Shown: positions 49,917 to 58,741, numbered from the stretch's first letter. The stretch: DNA of 64,000 bases from Actinomycetes bacterium (GCA_025358125.1 JANYKS010000007.1:62001-126000); one strand, 5' to 3'. Numbers and translations: made by a program. Notes: generated by a model from the letters alone, not told the origin.

Positions 49917-50762
49917 ATGAACGACGCCCTCGCCGGGAGAGACCATTCGCTGCACGCCACTTGGCCCCTTCACCGCCGCCAACTCCTCCAGCTACTCGGC
50001 TGGTACGCCGTCATCACGGCGACATGGATCGGGATCGGCAAGCTGATCACGGGTCCGCTGAAGGACTCCGCTGTCACACGAGCTGATCTGCGGGCAGCGA
50101 AGTGGTTCGTGGCGCATCGCACGCCGACGTGGGACCGCCTGACCGTGTGGGGCTCGGGGCTCGCCGAGACGCTGACGAAAATCATCGTCACAACCGTCTT
50201 GGCGCTCGTCTTGCTGAAGGTATGGAAACGATGGTTCGAGCCGCTGATTCTCGCGGTCACGCTGATCGTCGAAGCGTCCGCGTTCATCGTCGTCACCACG
50301 GTCGTGAACCGTCCGCGCCCCCCGGTGGCGCGGCTCGACAACTCCCCGGTGGGATCGAGTTTCCCGTCGGGTCATGTGGCGGCGGCCGTTGCCTATGTCG
50401 CGATCACCGTCATCATCTTCTGGCACACCCGCAAGATCTGGGCCCGCACCTTGGCCGTGATCGTCACGGCATTGATCCCGGTAGTCGTCGCCCTGTCGCG
50501 GATGTATCGAGGCATGCATTTCCTGAGCGATGTCATTGGTGGTGCTCTACTCGGCGCGGCAGCTGTCACGATCACCGTTCTCGTGATGCGTCGTGCGCCC
50601 GAAGCCCAGCAGGCGATCAGCGACACAGACACGTCGGCACTCGAGCGGGGCGCGGCAACGAGAGCTGACACCGACGGCAGCAGTGTTGCGCCTACAGCTC
50701 GACGCTGTCGAGTTCTGGCGTCGATGCCTCCGAGGGCGGTCGCCAGTCCACGGTCGCGATGA
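49917..50762 (+). CDS. PAP2-family membrane phosphatase
   Basis: This is a 281-aa membrane protein with about five helices. All three lipid phosphatase signatures are present: the first ends VNRPRPP, the second is FPSGH and the third is SRMYRGMHFLSD. It probably dephosphorylates undecaprenyl pyrophosphate or phosphatidic-acid-type lipids on the outer face. The hydrophilic, Arg-rich C-terminus overlaps the convergent gene by 71 bp, so the last 24 codons are read on both strands. Confidence 0.88.
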   Translation: MNDALAGRDHSLHATWPLHRRQLLQLLGWYAVITATWIGIGKLITGPLKDSAVTRADLRAAKWFVAHRTPTWDRLTVWGSGLAETLTKIIVTTVLALVLLKVWKRWFEPLILAVTLIVEASAFIVVTTVVNRPRPPVARLDNSPVGSSFPSGHVAAAVAYVAITVIIFWHTRKIWARTLAVIVTALIPVVVALSRMYRGMHFLSDVIGGALLGAAAVTITVLVMRRAPEAQQAISDTDTSALERGAATRADTDGSSVAPTARRCRVLASMPPRAVASPRSR

Positions 50763-51507
50763 GCCACCACGCGGCGAGAAGCAGTGCGGCCGCGATGGAG
50801 AGGCCGATCACCAAGCGCGTGGGCGAGTAGCGCGGGGTTGGCAACGCCGAGAACTTCACGTCGACGAGCACCTCTCGGGCACCACTGATGACGGCGACGC
50901 CGCAGTCGTCGCAACGACTGGAGATGACGACCGAGGCAGCGGCTGTCCCGTCGGCACCTGCGACAGCGGTGGCGAACTTGCCACATCGGGGGTCACAGAA
51001 CGCGACGGACATTTCCGCTCCAGGGACAAGCGATGCGACGGCGACCTGTACGGTCTCGCCCTGCGAATACGGTCCCACCGGCGACAGCGCGACCTCAGGC
51101 GGAGTCGGCGCCGACGCCCCGAAGACCATGAGCGCGTATGCCACTCCCCCGTCCGCATCGTCCACCACGAGCGCGCACGACCCGTTGACGCCGCAGATGC
51201 CCGGATCCTCGATTTGGTATTGGAAGGCAGCGCTGCCGTCGTGGCCGAACTGCACTTGGAATCCGTTGCTGCATGCGGTGAAGCGATCGTCGGTGCGAAT
51301 GCACTGGTGGACAGCGCCGCTGGCCCCGGAGAGGCTGCCATCCACGAACACTCGCAGGACATCACCGTCCTCGAGCCGGTCGATCACGGGCGCCGGCGTC
51401 GAGAAGTTCGTGATGGGTCGGATGCGAAGGTGGACCTCTCGGGCTTCGTCCGCGCTCGCGACCGGCATCCCGAGCATGACAGCCGTGGCGGCCAGGCGCG
51501 CCAACAT
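50692..51507 (-). CDS. Secreted, C-terminally anchored protein with neocarzinostatin-like domain
   Basis: This is a 271-aa exported protein. A signal peptide (cleavage near ASA-DE, residue 19) is followed by two beta-rich segments and a transmembrane helix near residues 229-248 with a short cytoplasmic end. The second segment, VALSPVGPYSQGETVQVAVASLVPGAEM then FCDPRC and DCG, follows the pattern of neocarzinostatin-like immunoglobulin folds. Six or more cysteines suggest disulfides. It is the last gene of the ECF sigma operon, so it may be a sensor or the protected envelope component. Confidence 0.7.
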   Translation of the reverse strand: MLARLAATAVMLGMPVASADEAREVHLRIRPITNFSTPAPVIDRLEDGDVLRVFVDGSLSGASGAVHQCIRTDDRFTACSNGFQVQFGHDGSAAFQYQIEDPGICGVNGSCALVVDDADGGVAYALMVFGASAPTPPEVALSPVGPYSQGETVQVAVASLVPGAEMSVAFCDPRCGKFATAVAGADGTAAASVVISSRCDDCGVAVISGAREVLVDVKFSALPTPRYSPTRLVIGLSIAAALLLAAWWLIATVDWRPPSEASTPELDSVEL

Positions 51508-51519
51508 CTGGACGACGTC

Positions 51520-52143
51520 TCAGTCGTGCTCGGGCGGAGGGGACGTGGACTCCTCGAGCTGGCGGTTCAATGTGAGAAGACGGCCCATGACGGGCAGCGC
51601 GAGCAGGTTCGCGCTGTGGAGAACCCCGATGATGAGGAGAATGCCGCCGACGCGAGCTGTCTCGTGCTGCAGTTGGGCGGCATTGACTGTCTCCGCCCAC
51701 GAGCCTTTCGGCTCGAAGCTCAGCGTGAACAAGATGTACGAGAAGAAGATCAGGTAGTAGGCGACATCGGTGAGCATGATGAAGCTCTTGCCCGTGCGTG
51801 GATTGGCACGGAAGACGTCGGCGGCGTAGCTGCGCCCAAACCTCTTGATCAACGGCCCGAGCCAGAACGCGATCGCGATCAGCAAGCCGACAGTGATGAG
51901 TTCCAGCACCCACCAGTCCATGAGAAGACCTCCTTGTTGTTGTACACCGGTGACGGCAATGACGATCGAGGCGATCGAGCAGGCAACGCACGCCAGCACA
52001 CCAATGAGTGCGGTGTGCTGGCGACGCAGGAGCCGATCGTCTTCGATGCTGATCTCGACCCGGGCGAACAGGTCGTCGCTCTCGCCGACGGCGTCGGCGC
52101 TCTCGCGCAAGGCTTCGCGGAGTCGTTCCTCGATCGCGGTCAT
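51520..52143 (-). CDS. Membrane protein, putative anti-sigma factor
   Basis: This is a 207-aa protein. A charged, helical cytoplasmic N-terminus (IEERLREALRESADAVGESDDLF) is followed by four hydrophobic segments at about residues 43-65, 73-95, 120-142 and 160-182. The gene overlaps the sigma-factor gene by 4 bp (ATGA), the usual arrangement for an ECF sigma and its regulator. The N-terminus resembles those of actinobacterial SigE-family partner proteins. No zinc-binding anti-sigma motif is seen, so the assignment rests on context. Confidence 0.62.
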   Translation of the reverse strand: MTAIEERLREALRESADAVGESDDLFARVEISIEDDRLLRRQHTALIGVLACVACSIASIVIAVTGVQQQGGLLMDWWVLELITVGLLIAIAFWLGPLIKRFGRSYAADVFRANPRTGKSFIMLTDVAYYLIFFSYILFTLSFEPKGSWAETVNAAQLQHETARVGGILLIIGVLHSANLLALPVMGRLLTLNRQLEESTSPPPEHD

Positions 52144-52760
52144 GGCTCTGCCATCTCCACCAGATGCGACTCGAGTGCTGCGAGGCCGCGCTGCAGATGA
52201 GTTTTCACGGAGTTGCGTGACAGGCCGAGCGATGCAGCAATCTCTTCGACGCCGAGCTCGTCGTAGTAGCGCAGTACGAGGCAGGTGCGCTGCCGTGCGG
52301 GGAGCTCGCGCAACGCGTCGAGCACACGACGTTGGTCGTCGCGGAGATCGAACTCGTCTTCCACTCCCTGCTGTGGGTGGGTCAACGGAAGGCGGTGGCG
52401 CATCGACACCAGGCCGCGCCGGTTGTGGTCGCGAGCAAGGTTGAGCACGATTGACCGTAAATAGGCCGGTGCCCGCTCGGGATCGGCGATGCGGTGGACG
52501 CTGCGGGCCAGGCGGATGAAGGACTCTTGCACGAGATCCTCGGCTGCGTTGCGATCGTCGACGAACAGCCGGGCGAGGCGCACGAGCGACGCGCTGTGGG
52601 CGCGGAACATGTCGGAGACGAATTCGTCGATGTCGGGCAGTGCCGCGACGTTCACCGCGTGGGCGGCCAGCGGTATCTCGACCACGAACACGGCAGGCGC
52701 GTTGCACCAGGCGAACAACGCGCTGCGAAGCCGCAACTCGACGGATCTCACGAGTGCCAT
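52140..52760 (-). CDS. ECF sigma factor, SigE-family type
   Basis: This is a 206-aa extracytoplasmic-function sigma factor. Region 2 (about residues 50-115) contains RLARLFVDDRNAAEDLVQESF for core and -10 binding. Region 4 (about 145-200) has LPARQRTCLVLRYYDELGVEEIA then SRNSVKTHLQRGLAAL for -35 binding. No extra C-terminal domain is present. A GTG at about codon 26 is an alternative start. It sits 17 bp behind the ABC permease gene and is predicted to read the paired promoters at 54517-54631. Confidence 0.88.
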   Translation of the reverse strand: MALVRSVELRLRSALFAWCNAPAVFVVEIPLAAHAVNVAALPDIDEFVSDMFRAHSASLVRLARLFVDDRNAAEDLVQESFIRLARSVHRIADPERAPAYLRSIVLNLARDHNRRGLVSMRHRLPLTHPQQGVEDEFDLRDDQRRVLDALRELPARQRTCLVLRYYDELGVEEIAASLGLSRNSVKTHLQRGLAALESHLVEMAEP

Positions 52761-52777
52761 GCTCGCACATCGTGCGA

Positions 52778-53587
52778 TCAGGTCGTGACGACATCACGCC
52801 GGGCGAACAGCGTTGTAGCTGTCGCGACCACAGTGGCCAGGTAGGCCACGAGCGCGAGCAACGCGACGATCGGAGGACGTTCGAACTTGACGTCGCTCAA
52901 TTTCGCCCACCGGACCACGATGGCAACGTTTTCAGCGATCATGAAACGGGCGAGTCTCGGCCAGAAGCCCGCGACCAAGCGTTCGATCACCAGCGCCCAG
53001 GCCGCGAGCACAACCAGCGCCGCGCTCGTGTTGCGTCCGATCGTGGCGATGCTGACGGCCAGAACGGCCACGAGCGAGGTGACGAGCGATATCCGCAGCA
53101 TCGCGAGCGGCAGCGCAGCCCACCATGATGCGTCCGTCCCTGCAGTGCTTCCGTGGGCTGCCACGGCCGGCACGGCAGACGCGAGGTACAGCACTTGGAT
53201 CAAGAAGCTGATGACGAACGCCAGGAGTGCAGCCGAACAGGTGCGCGCGCCGTGCAGGCGCACACGAGACGGAACCCACGTCAGCATCGTCGTCATGGTC
53301 CCAGCACGCCACTCGGCGCCTGCGACGGATGCGCCGCAGATGGCTGCACCCACGACGAGGAAGAGCGCGGCGACGGTGAGGAAATCGTCGCCGCCCGATC
53401 CCCACCAGTTCGCCATCCGCGCAGGATGACCCTCGTCTTGGGCGAACCGCACCGGGTCCGCGCTCGACAAGAACACAACGAGTCCAGTGACAGCGCAGCC
53501 GACGACGGCTATCACGACCATCCATCGCACCAACCGGCGGTGAAGTGCTCGCCGCATCTCCACAACCGTCAACCGTAGAAATGTCAT
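52778..53587 (-). CDS. ABC transporter permease
   Basis: This is a 269-aa membrane protein with about six helices, of the ABC-2 type. It has a charged N-terminal helix, a large first extracytoplasmic loop with ARMANWWGSGGDDF, GAEWRAGTMTTMLTW as the coupling-like motif and a final transmembrane helix ending FARRDVVTT. It overlaps the ATPase gene by 4 bp. The substrate is unknown; antimicrobial or lipid export is typical for such pairs. Confidence 0.83.
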   Translation of the reverse strand: MTFLRLTVVEMRRALHRRLVRWMVVIAVVGCAVTGLVVFLSSADPVRFAQDEGHPARMANWWGSGGDDFLTVAALFLVVGAAICGASVAGAEWRAGTMTTMLTWVPSRVRLHGARTCSAALLAFVISFLIQVLYLASAVPAVAAHGSTAGTDASWWAALPLAMLRISLVTSLVAVLAVSIATIGRNTSAALVVLAAWALVIERLVAGFWPRLARFMIAENVAIVVRWAKLSDVKFERPPIVALLALVAYLATVVATATTLFARRDVVTT

Positions 53588-54510
53588 GACAGGACCTCCT
53601 CGTGCGCTGTGATGCTCAAGAACAACTCTTCGAGGCTGACCGAATCCGGTCGAAGCTCGCTGACGTACAACCCCGCGTCCGCGAGCAGCCTGGTGACATG
53701 CGCTGCGTCAGATGCTGGCAATGCCACGCGGAGATGCCCGCCGTCGACAGCGACCGACAGCCCGGCGCTGCGCAGCGTCTCGGCACCGGCGTCCATGTCG
53801 TCGAGCACGACCAGCAGCGACGGACGGGAGGCCTCTGCCAAGACATCGTCGACGCGGCCGCTCAACACCAGCCTGCCGCGGTCGAGGATCGCCACCCGGT
53901 CACACGTCTGCTCGACCTCGGTCAGGAGATGACTCGATACGAAAACCGTCCGGCCTTCACGTCCCAACAGGCGGAGCAGCTCTCGGATCTCCCGCATCCC
54001 GGCCGGGTCGAGACCGTTCTCAGGCTCGTCCAGAATGAGCAGAGCGGGATCCTTCAGCAATGCGGCCGCGAGACCGAGACGCTGGCGCATGCCGAGCGAA
54101 TACGTACGGACCTTGTGGTCGGCGCGCTCACCGAGCCCCACCGCGTCGAGGCTCTCCGCCACTCGCCGTCGGCCAATGCCGTCGATCGCACCGAGGAGAT
54201 GAAGGTTCTCCCGCGCGGTCATCGTCGGGAACATCGCCGGGGTTTCGACAATCGCGCCGACGTTGGGCATCACCGTCGACAACTCGCCAGGCGTGACGCG
54301 GCCGAGCACCGCTGTGGTGCCCGACGTGGCGGAAACGAGTCCGAGCATGCAGCGAATGGTGGTGGTCTTGCCCGACCCGTTCGGTCCGAGGAACCCGAAC
54401 ACCCCACCCTCCGGCACCGTCAGGTCCAGACCGTCCACCGCGCAAAAGGGCCGACCACGTCGACGGCGGTACTCCTTGCGCAGACCCTCGATCTCGATGA
54501 TTGCTGTCAT
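53584..54510 (-). CDS. ABC transporter ATP-binding protein
   Basis: This is a 308-aa ATPase with Walker A GPNGSGKTT, a signature motif in the degenerate form YSLGMRQRLGLA, Walker B LLILDEPENGLDP and the switch His in VSSHLL. The C-terminal 80 residues are the extension typical of drug or natA-like exporters. The ATG lies 6 nt after the minus-strand -10-like CGTCTGTT (10 nt after its CGTC core), so the operon mRNA should be leaderless. First gene of the ECF sigma operon. Confidence 0.9.
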   Translation of the reverse strand: MTAIIEIEGLRKEYRRRRGRPFCAVDGLDLTVPEGGVFGFLGPNGSGKTTTIRCMLGLVSATSGTTAVLGRVTPGELSTVMPNVGAIVETPAMFPTMTARENLHLLGAIDGIGRRRVAESLDAVGLGERADHKVRTYSLGMRQRLGLAAALLKDPALLILDEPENGLDPAGMREIRELLRLLGREGRTVFVSSHLLTEVEQTCDRVAILDRGRLVLSGRVDDVLAEASRPSLLVVLDDMDAGAETLRSAGLSVAVDGGHLRVALPASDAAHVTRLLADAGLYVSELRPDSVSLEELFLSITAHEEVLS

Positions 54511-54516
54511 GGAACA

Positions 54517-54551
54517 AACAGACGTGGAAGATGCCGGCGCGGGTGACAAGC
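54517..54551 (-). promoter_or_regulatory. ECF-type promoter for ABC-sigma operon
   Basis: Reading the minus strand: GCTTGTCACCCGC (54539-54551), a 14-bp spacer, then CGTCTGTT (54517-54524). The identical 21 box bases with the same spacing occur on the plus strand in front of sodC. CGTC-type -10 elements are typical of ECF sigma factors. The ATPase ATG follows directly, so the transcript is predicted to be leaderless. Confidence 0.72.
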
Positions 54552-54596
54552 AATCGGAACATCGTCGAGACCGGGCGCGGGAAAAGAAATAAGCGG

Positions 54597-54631
54597 GCTT
54601 GTCACCCGCAAGGCTGACGCAGACGTCTGTT
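54597..54631 (+). promoter_or_regulatory. ECF-type promoter for sodC
   Basis: GCTTGTCACCCGC (54597-54609), 14-bp spacer, CGTCTGTT (54624-54631), identical to the divergent copy. The spacer sequences differ, so only the boxes are conserved. A leader of about 45 nt with AAGGAGA precedes the sodC ATG. Confidence 0.72.
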
Positions 54632-54684
54632 CTTTCAGAATCCCGCACCGGCGCCGTCGGGTCGGCAACACAAGGAGACAGATC

Positions 54685-55284
54685 ATGAGACTTCGAGCAA
54701 CACATCTGGCCGGCGCAGTCATCGCCTCGGCGGGCCTCGGCATCGGGGCGGTAGCGATCAGTTCCGGCGCCGGTGCACACGAGAACGAAGCGCAGGCCAC
54801 CCTGTACTCGACCACTGGCCTCAAGATCGGCAAGGTCGATTTCAGCACCGATGACGGACACACCAAGGTGCGTGTGCATCTGGACAGCGCACCCGGCGTC
54901 GACGCCTTCCATGGCTTTCACATTCATGCCAACAACAACTCATCCAATGGCGATGGCTGCATTGCGAGCGGCAACTTCGTCTCCGCCGACGGGCACTGGA
55001 AGCTGGCCGGCGAGACCCATGGGCACCATCAGGGCGATATGCCGAGCGTCTACGTCAACGGTGACGGCAGCGCGGACTCACGCTTCACCCTCGACCGCTT
55101 CGACCCGGCAGACCTACCTGGCAAGGTCGTCATCCTCCACGCCGGAGCGGACAACTTTGGCAACGTCCCCGTCGGGATCGCGCCCGATCAGTACACAGCG
55201 AACGGGCAGGCAGCACTCGATGCGACGGCTGCAACCGGTAACGCCGGCGCACGCGTTGCGTGCGGAGTGATCAGCGAGCGCTAG
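54685..55284 (+). CDS. sodC: Secreted Cu/Zn superoxide dismutase
   Basis: This is a 199-aa exported superoxide dismutase. A signal peptide of about 30 residues ends near GAGAHE. Copper and zinc ligands are visible as His79 and His81 (GFHIHAN), His104, His112, His115, Asp118 and His152. The disulfide cysteines are 92 and 193, and the active-site Arg is 190 (NAGARVACGVI). It removes superoxide outside the cytoplasm. AAGGAGA precedes the ATG. Its promoter carries the same bipartite motif as the adjacent ECF sigma operon. Confidence 0.9.
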   Translation: MRLRATHLAGAVIASAGLGIGAVAISSGAGAHENEAQATLYSTTGLKIGKVDFSTDDGHTKVRVHLDSAPGVDAFHGFHIHANNNSSNGDGCIASGNFVSADGHWKLAGETHGHHQGDMPSVYVNGDGSADSRFTLDRFDPADLPGKVVILHAGADNFGNVPVGIAPDQYTANGQAALDATAATGNAGARVACGVISER

Positions 55285-55290
55285 CGAGGT

Positions 55291-55314
55291 GCTGTTGTCG
55301 GACATGACAGCAGC
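55291..55314 (+). terminator. Hairpin after sodC
   Basis: GCTGTTGTC, 6-nt loop, GACAGCAGC: a 9-bp stem with one U-G pair, starting 7 bp after the sodC stop. No T tract follows. It supports a single-gene sodC transcript. Confidence 0.5.
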
Positions 55315-55450
55315 GCGATCCGGACCCTGACGATGCAGGAATCAAATGTCCGTGTGCCGGTACCGCGAGCGGCGAGGTGAGTTCGCTCGCTAGATTGCGG
55401 CACATGCGTTTGCGGCACCTGGTCCGAGTGGTCGTCGAGAGCCGAGACTG

Positions 55451-56167
55451 ATGACCGAATCCGTTGATGAGGAGGGATCGATGAGCCCTCCGGATTCCAA
55501 ATCGACACGCCTTTGGGCAGCCATCGCCACTGACTTCAGGTTGGCGCGATGGCATCGCCGGCTGGCTCTCGTTGCCGTGGTCGGCTGGCTGGCGTACGAG
55601 TGGGGTGCCGGCAACGAGACCTTGACGCCATGGATCCTGGCCAAGGTGATCAGCGTCACGCACGGAGCCGTTGTGATACCGGTGACCGCCGCCGTCGGTT
55701 TTGCGTTCACCACGTTGCAGCAGCTCGTATCGGGGTTCACCGCGCTGATAGCCTTTTCGATCTTCGACCGGACGGCGAGGGCCGCCTGGCAGCGCCTACG
55801 AGGCCAGAAGGAAACCTTGCCTGGGGAGTGGTCGCGGCTCAAACCGCTCGGGCGGTGCGCATTGGTTTTCGGCCTCGGAACAACCGCTGTCGCCTTGATC
55901 CAGATCACGGCAACTGGCAAGGTCGGCGTCCGCCGCCATAGTCGCGTAGTCGTGCAGAGTGCGGCATTGTGTGGCTCGATCGTGGGATCAATCGGGGCCA
56001 TTGCGGCGGCAGTAGCGGTCCTGGGTCGAAACGTTCGCGCTCTGTCCGGGGCGACGGAATGGATTATCCGAATTCTGGGAAACCCGTTGTTCTGGGTCGG
56101 GCTCTTGCTGCTCGGAGTCACGATCAACTTTCTGCGGCGTCGCGAACCCCCCCGAGCGCAGGCCTGA
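55451..56167 (+). CDS. Membrane protein of unknown function
   Basis: This is a 238-aa protein with about four to five hydrophobic segments (about residues 38-55, 70-100, 130-150, 170-195 and 210-228) and a basic C-terminus. No named family is recognised. ATG at 55481 (MSPPDSKS) is an alternative start. No strong ribosome site is visible. It stands alone between sodC and the c-di-GMP protein gene. Confidence 0.65.
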   Translation: MTESVDEEGSMSPPDSKSTRLWAAIATDFRLARWHRRLALVAVVGWLAYEWGAGNETLTPWILAKVISVTHGAVVIPVTAAVGFAFTTLQQLVSGFTALIAFSIFDRTARAAWQRLRGQKETLPGEWSRLKPLGRCALVFGLGTTAVALIQITATGKVGVRRHSRVVVQSAALCGSIVGSIGAIAAAVAVLGRNVRALSGATEWIIRILGNPLFWVGLLLLGVTINFLRRREPPRAQA

Positions 56168-56277
56168 CTCCGCGATCGATCCTCAAGTCTTGTCAACAGG
56201 TGCCGATGACCGAGAATGGAACATCAATGGTCTGAGGCACAGGCTGACATTCGCTTCGTTCCGCGTCGGCCATCGAA

Positions 56278-58719
56278 ATGGTGAACGGCATGTGGTCGCC
56301 CAACGTAGAAATCCTTGATCGCGCCCGCCGCTCTACGGCAAGGGCCGAGGCCCCGATCGCCTTGACAACCCAGGGTAGCGACCGTAGGAAGCCGGTACCG
56401 GGATCTTCGCAATTGCCTCCCCCCGAAATCGACACACGCATGACCTGGGTGCTGCTCACGGCGTTCTTGGTGATCATCGCGACGCGCGCCTTCGGGATCC
56501 TCGGCGGTGCTGCCTACCCGGCTGTAACCATCGGCGGAGTGCTCTGCGCCATCATCGGCCTACGGCAGCACTCCCCGACACTGCGATGGCCCTGGTGGAT
56601 GATGATCGCCACCGGCGTCTTGTGGACGGGCGCGGGCGTCGCGCGCGAGGCCACCCACGCCACCGGGAACTTCACGACAAGCCGTTCGCTGAGCCCCGAC
56701 CTCTTCGCACTTCCCGGCTACGCGCTTTTCGGTATCGCCCTGTACGGCTTGCTCCGCTCGCGACGGGCGACGGGCGAACGAGGAGCTCTGCTCGACGGCA
56801 TCATGCTCGGTGTCGGAGCACTTCTGCTGGTCAACGAATTGCTGATCGAGCCGACCCTCGACATCCAGGGAACGTGGGTGATGGCCCGGATCGCGGTTGC
56901 GGTTTACCCGGCGATATCGATGTGCCTTCTGGTCCTCGCAGCTCGCCTCGCGTTCGCCGCCGGTGACCGCTCGCCCGCGTTCCGACTGCTCCTTGTCGGC
57001 ACGACGGCGCTCTTGGTCGGCGACGTCGTGTTCGCGCTGGGCGAGCTCGGCAAGCTCGTGGTCCCACAGTCCATTCTCGAGGTTCCTTACCTGCTCGTAC
57101 CGGCCTGCATCGGTACAGCGGTCACCCATCCCTCGATCAGGTCGCTCGCACGCACGACAGGAATGAAAGGGTCATCGCTCGGTCGAGGTCGACTCGGCGC
57201 CGTCGCAGGCGCGCTGCTGGTACCGATCGTGTTGATCGCACGGCAGGATCTCACGCCGGGGCGCTTGGTCACGCTGGCGCTGTGCCTGATCCTGGCCATC
57301 GCCGCCATCATGCGGTTGGCCGGAGCGATGAACCAGCAAGCGGTGTCCGAAGCGCGCCTGGTTCATCAGGCCACCCACGACGAGCTGACCGGTCTGCCGA
57401 GCCGAGTTCTCATCGCCGAGCACACCGACAGAATGATCGCGATGTCAGAGCGGACCGGGCAGTCGGTCGCGTTGATGTTCATCGACCTCGATCAGTTCAA
57501 GCTCGTCAACGATTCGATGGGTCACGGCGTCGGTGACCAACTACTGGTGTTGGCCGCGCAGCGCATCATCGGTTGCGTCCGCCCCGAAGATGTCGTCGGC
57601 CGCATCTCTGGCGACGAGTTCATCCTCGTGGCCGTCGGTCTCCAAGCAGCCCAGGCATACGCGCTCGCCGAGCGTATTCGACATGTGCTCGGTGGCGGTT
57701 TCTACCTCGATGCCGGCGAGGTGTTCATCTCGGTCTCGATCGGGCTCACCCTCGCTAGCGGACCGAGCCAGAATACTTCAGCGTCGACACTGATCCAAGA
57801 AGCGGACACGGCGATGTACCGCTCGAAGGACGCCGGCAGAAACACAGTCACGATGTTCGATACATCGATGCGCGAGCGTGTTGCCAGGCGCATGAGCCTC
57901 GAGCGCCGGCTACGCCATGCCCTCAGCGAGGGCCGATTCGCGGCGTTCTATCAGCCGTTGGTGGCGTTGCCGAGCGGGCGGGTCCACGGCTTCGAAGCCC
58001 TCGCCCGATGGATGGACGACGGCCAGATGATCTCCCCTGCCGAGTTCATCCCGATCGCTGAAGAGTCAGGCCTCATCGTTCCACTCGGCAAGTTCATGCT
58101 CGACGACGCATGCAAACAACTCGCCCGGTGGCGAGCATCGATTCCCGACGGCGAGTACCTTTCCATGTCGGTCAACCTCTCGCCTCGTCAGGTGCGTCAG
58201 AGCGACATCGTCGACACCGTCGCTGACGCTCTCGATCGCTACAGGCTTCCCGGCGAGGCCCTGTGGCTGGAGATCACCGAGAGCCTGATGATGGAGGATT
58301 CGATCGCGACCGCTGGTGCGATGGCCGGCTTGCGCGCCCTGGGTGTGCGCCTGTCAGTCGATGATTTCGGCACCGGCTACTCTTCGCTGTCGTACCTGAA
58401 GCGGTTTCCAGTGTCGCGGGTCAAGATCGACAGAGCGTTCGTGACCGGTCTCGGCGAGGACACGTCGGATTCCTCACTCGTGGCGGCGATCATCGCTATG
58501 GCGACGGCGCTGGACCTGGATGCTGTGGCTGAGGGAGTAGAGACAAACCAGCAAGCCGAGCGGCTGTTCGACCTCGGCTGCCGGCAGGCCCAGGGCTACC
58601 TCTTCAGTCACGCGGTCCCTGCCGCCGAAGTGCCCGAGACACTTGCCCGCCTCGGCATCGCCGGTGCTCGGCGGCAGGTGATGCCTCGTCGTTGCGCCAA
58701 AGTGGTCAGCCGGTCCTGA
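56278..58719 (+). CDS. Membrane GGDEF-EAL c-di-GMP protein
   Basis: This is an 813-aa signalling protein. The N-terminal half has about eight to ten hydrophobic segments (residues of about 55-345), forming a sensory membrane domain. The GGDEF domain (about 360-520) has SGDEF in the active loop instead of GGDEF. The EAL domain (about 535-790) has GFEALARW, ITES, DDFGTGYSS and AEGVET, all metal- and catalysis-related residues of active phosphodiesterases. Net activity is probably c-di-GMP breakdown, with cyclase activity possible. Confidence 0.9.
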   Translation: MVNGMWSPNVEILDRARRSTARAEAPIALTTQGSDRRKPVPGSSQLPPPEIDTRMTWVLLTAFLVIIATRAFGILGGAAYPAVTIGGVLCAIIGLRQHSPTLRWPWWMMIATGVLWTGAGVAREATHATGNFTTSRSLSPDLFALPGYALFGIALYGLLRSRRATGERGALLDGIMLGVGALLLVNELLIEPTLDIQGTWVMARIAVAVYPAISMCLLVLAARLAFAAGDRSPAFRLLLVGTTALLVGDVVFALGELGKLVVPQSILEVPYLLVPACIGTAVTHPSIRSLARTTGMKGSSLGRGRLGAVAGALLVPIVLIARQDLTPGRLVTLALCLILAIAAIMRLAGAMNQQAVSEARLVHQATHDELTGLPSRVLIAEHTDRMIAMSERTGQSVALMFIDLDQFKLVNDSMGHGVGDQLLVLAAQRIIGCVRPEDVVGRISGDEFILVAVGLQAAQAYALAERIRHVLGGGFYLDAGEVFISVSIGLTLASGPSQNTSASTLIQEADTAMYRSKDAGRNTVTMFDTSMRERVARRMSLERRLRHALSEGRFAAFYQPLVALPSGRVHGFEALARWMDDGQMISPAEFIPIAEESGLIVPLGKFMLDDACKQLARWRASIPDGEYLSMSVNLSPRQVRQSDIVDTVADALDRYRLPGEALWLEITESLMMEDSIATAGAMAGLRALGVRLSVDDFGTGYSSLSYLKRFPVSRVKIDRAFVTGLGEDTSDSSLVAAIIAMATALDLDAVAEGVETNQQAERLFDLGCRQAQGYLFSHAVPAAEVPETLARLGIAGARRQVMPRRCAKVVSRS

Positions 58720-58741
58720 CATTCGACGTCGGGCCGAGCGA

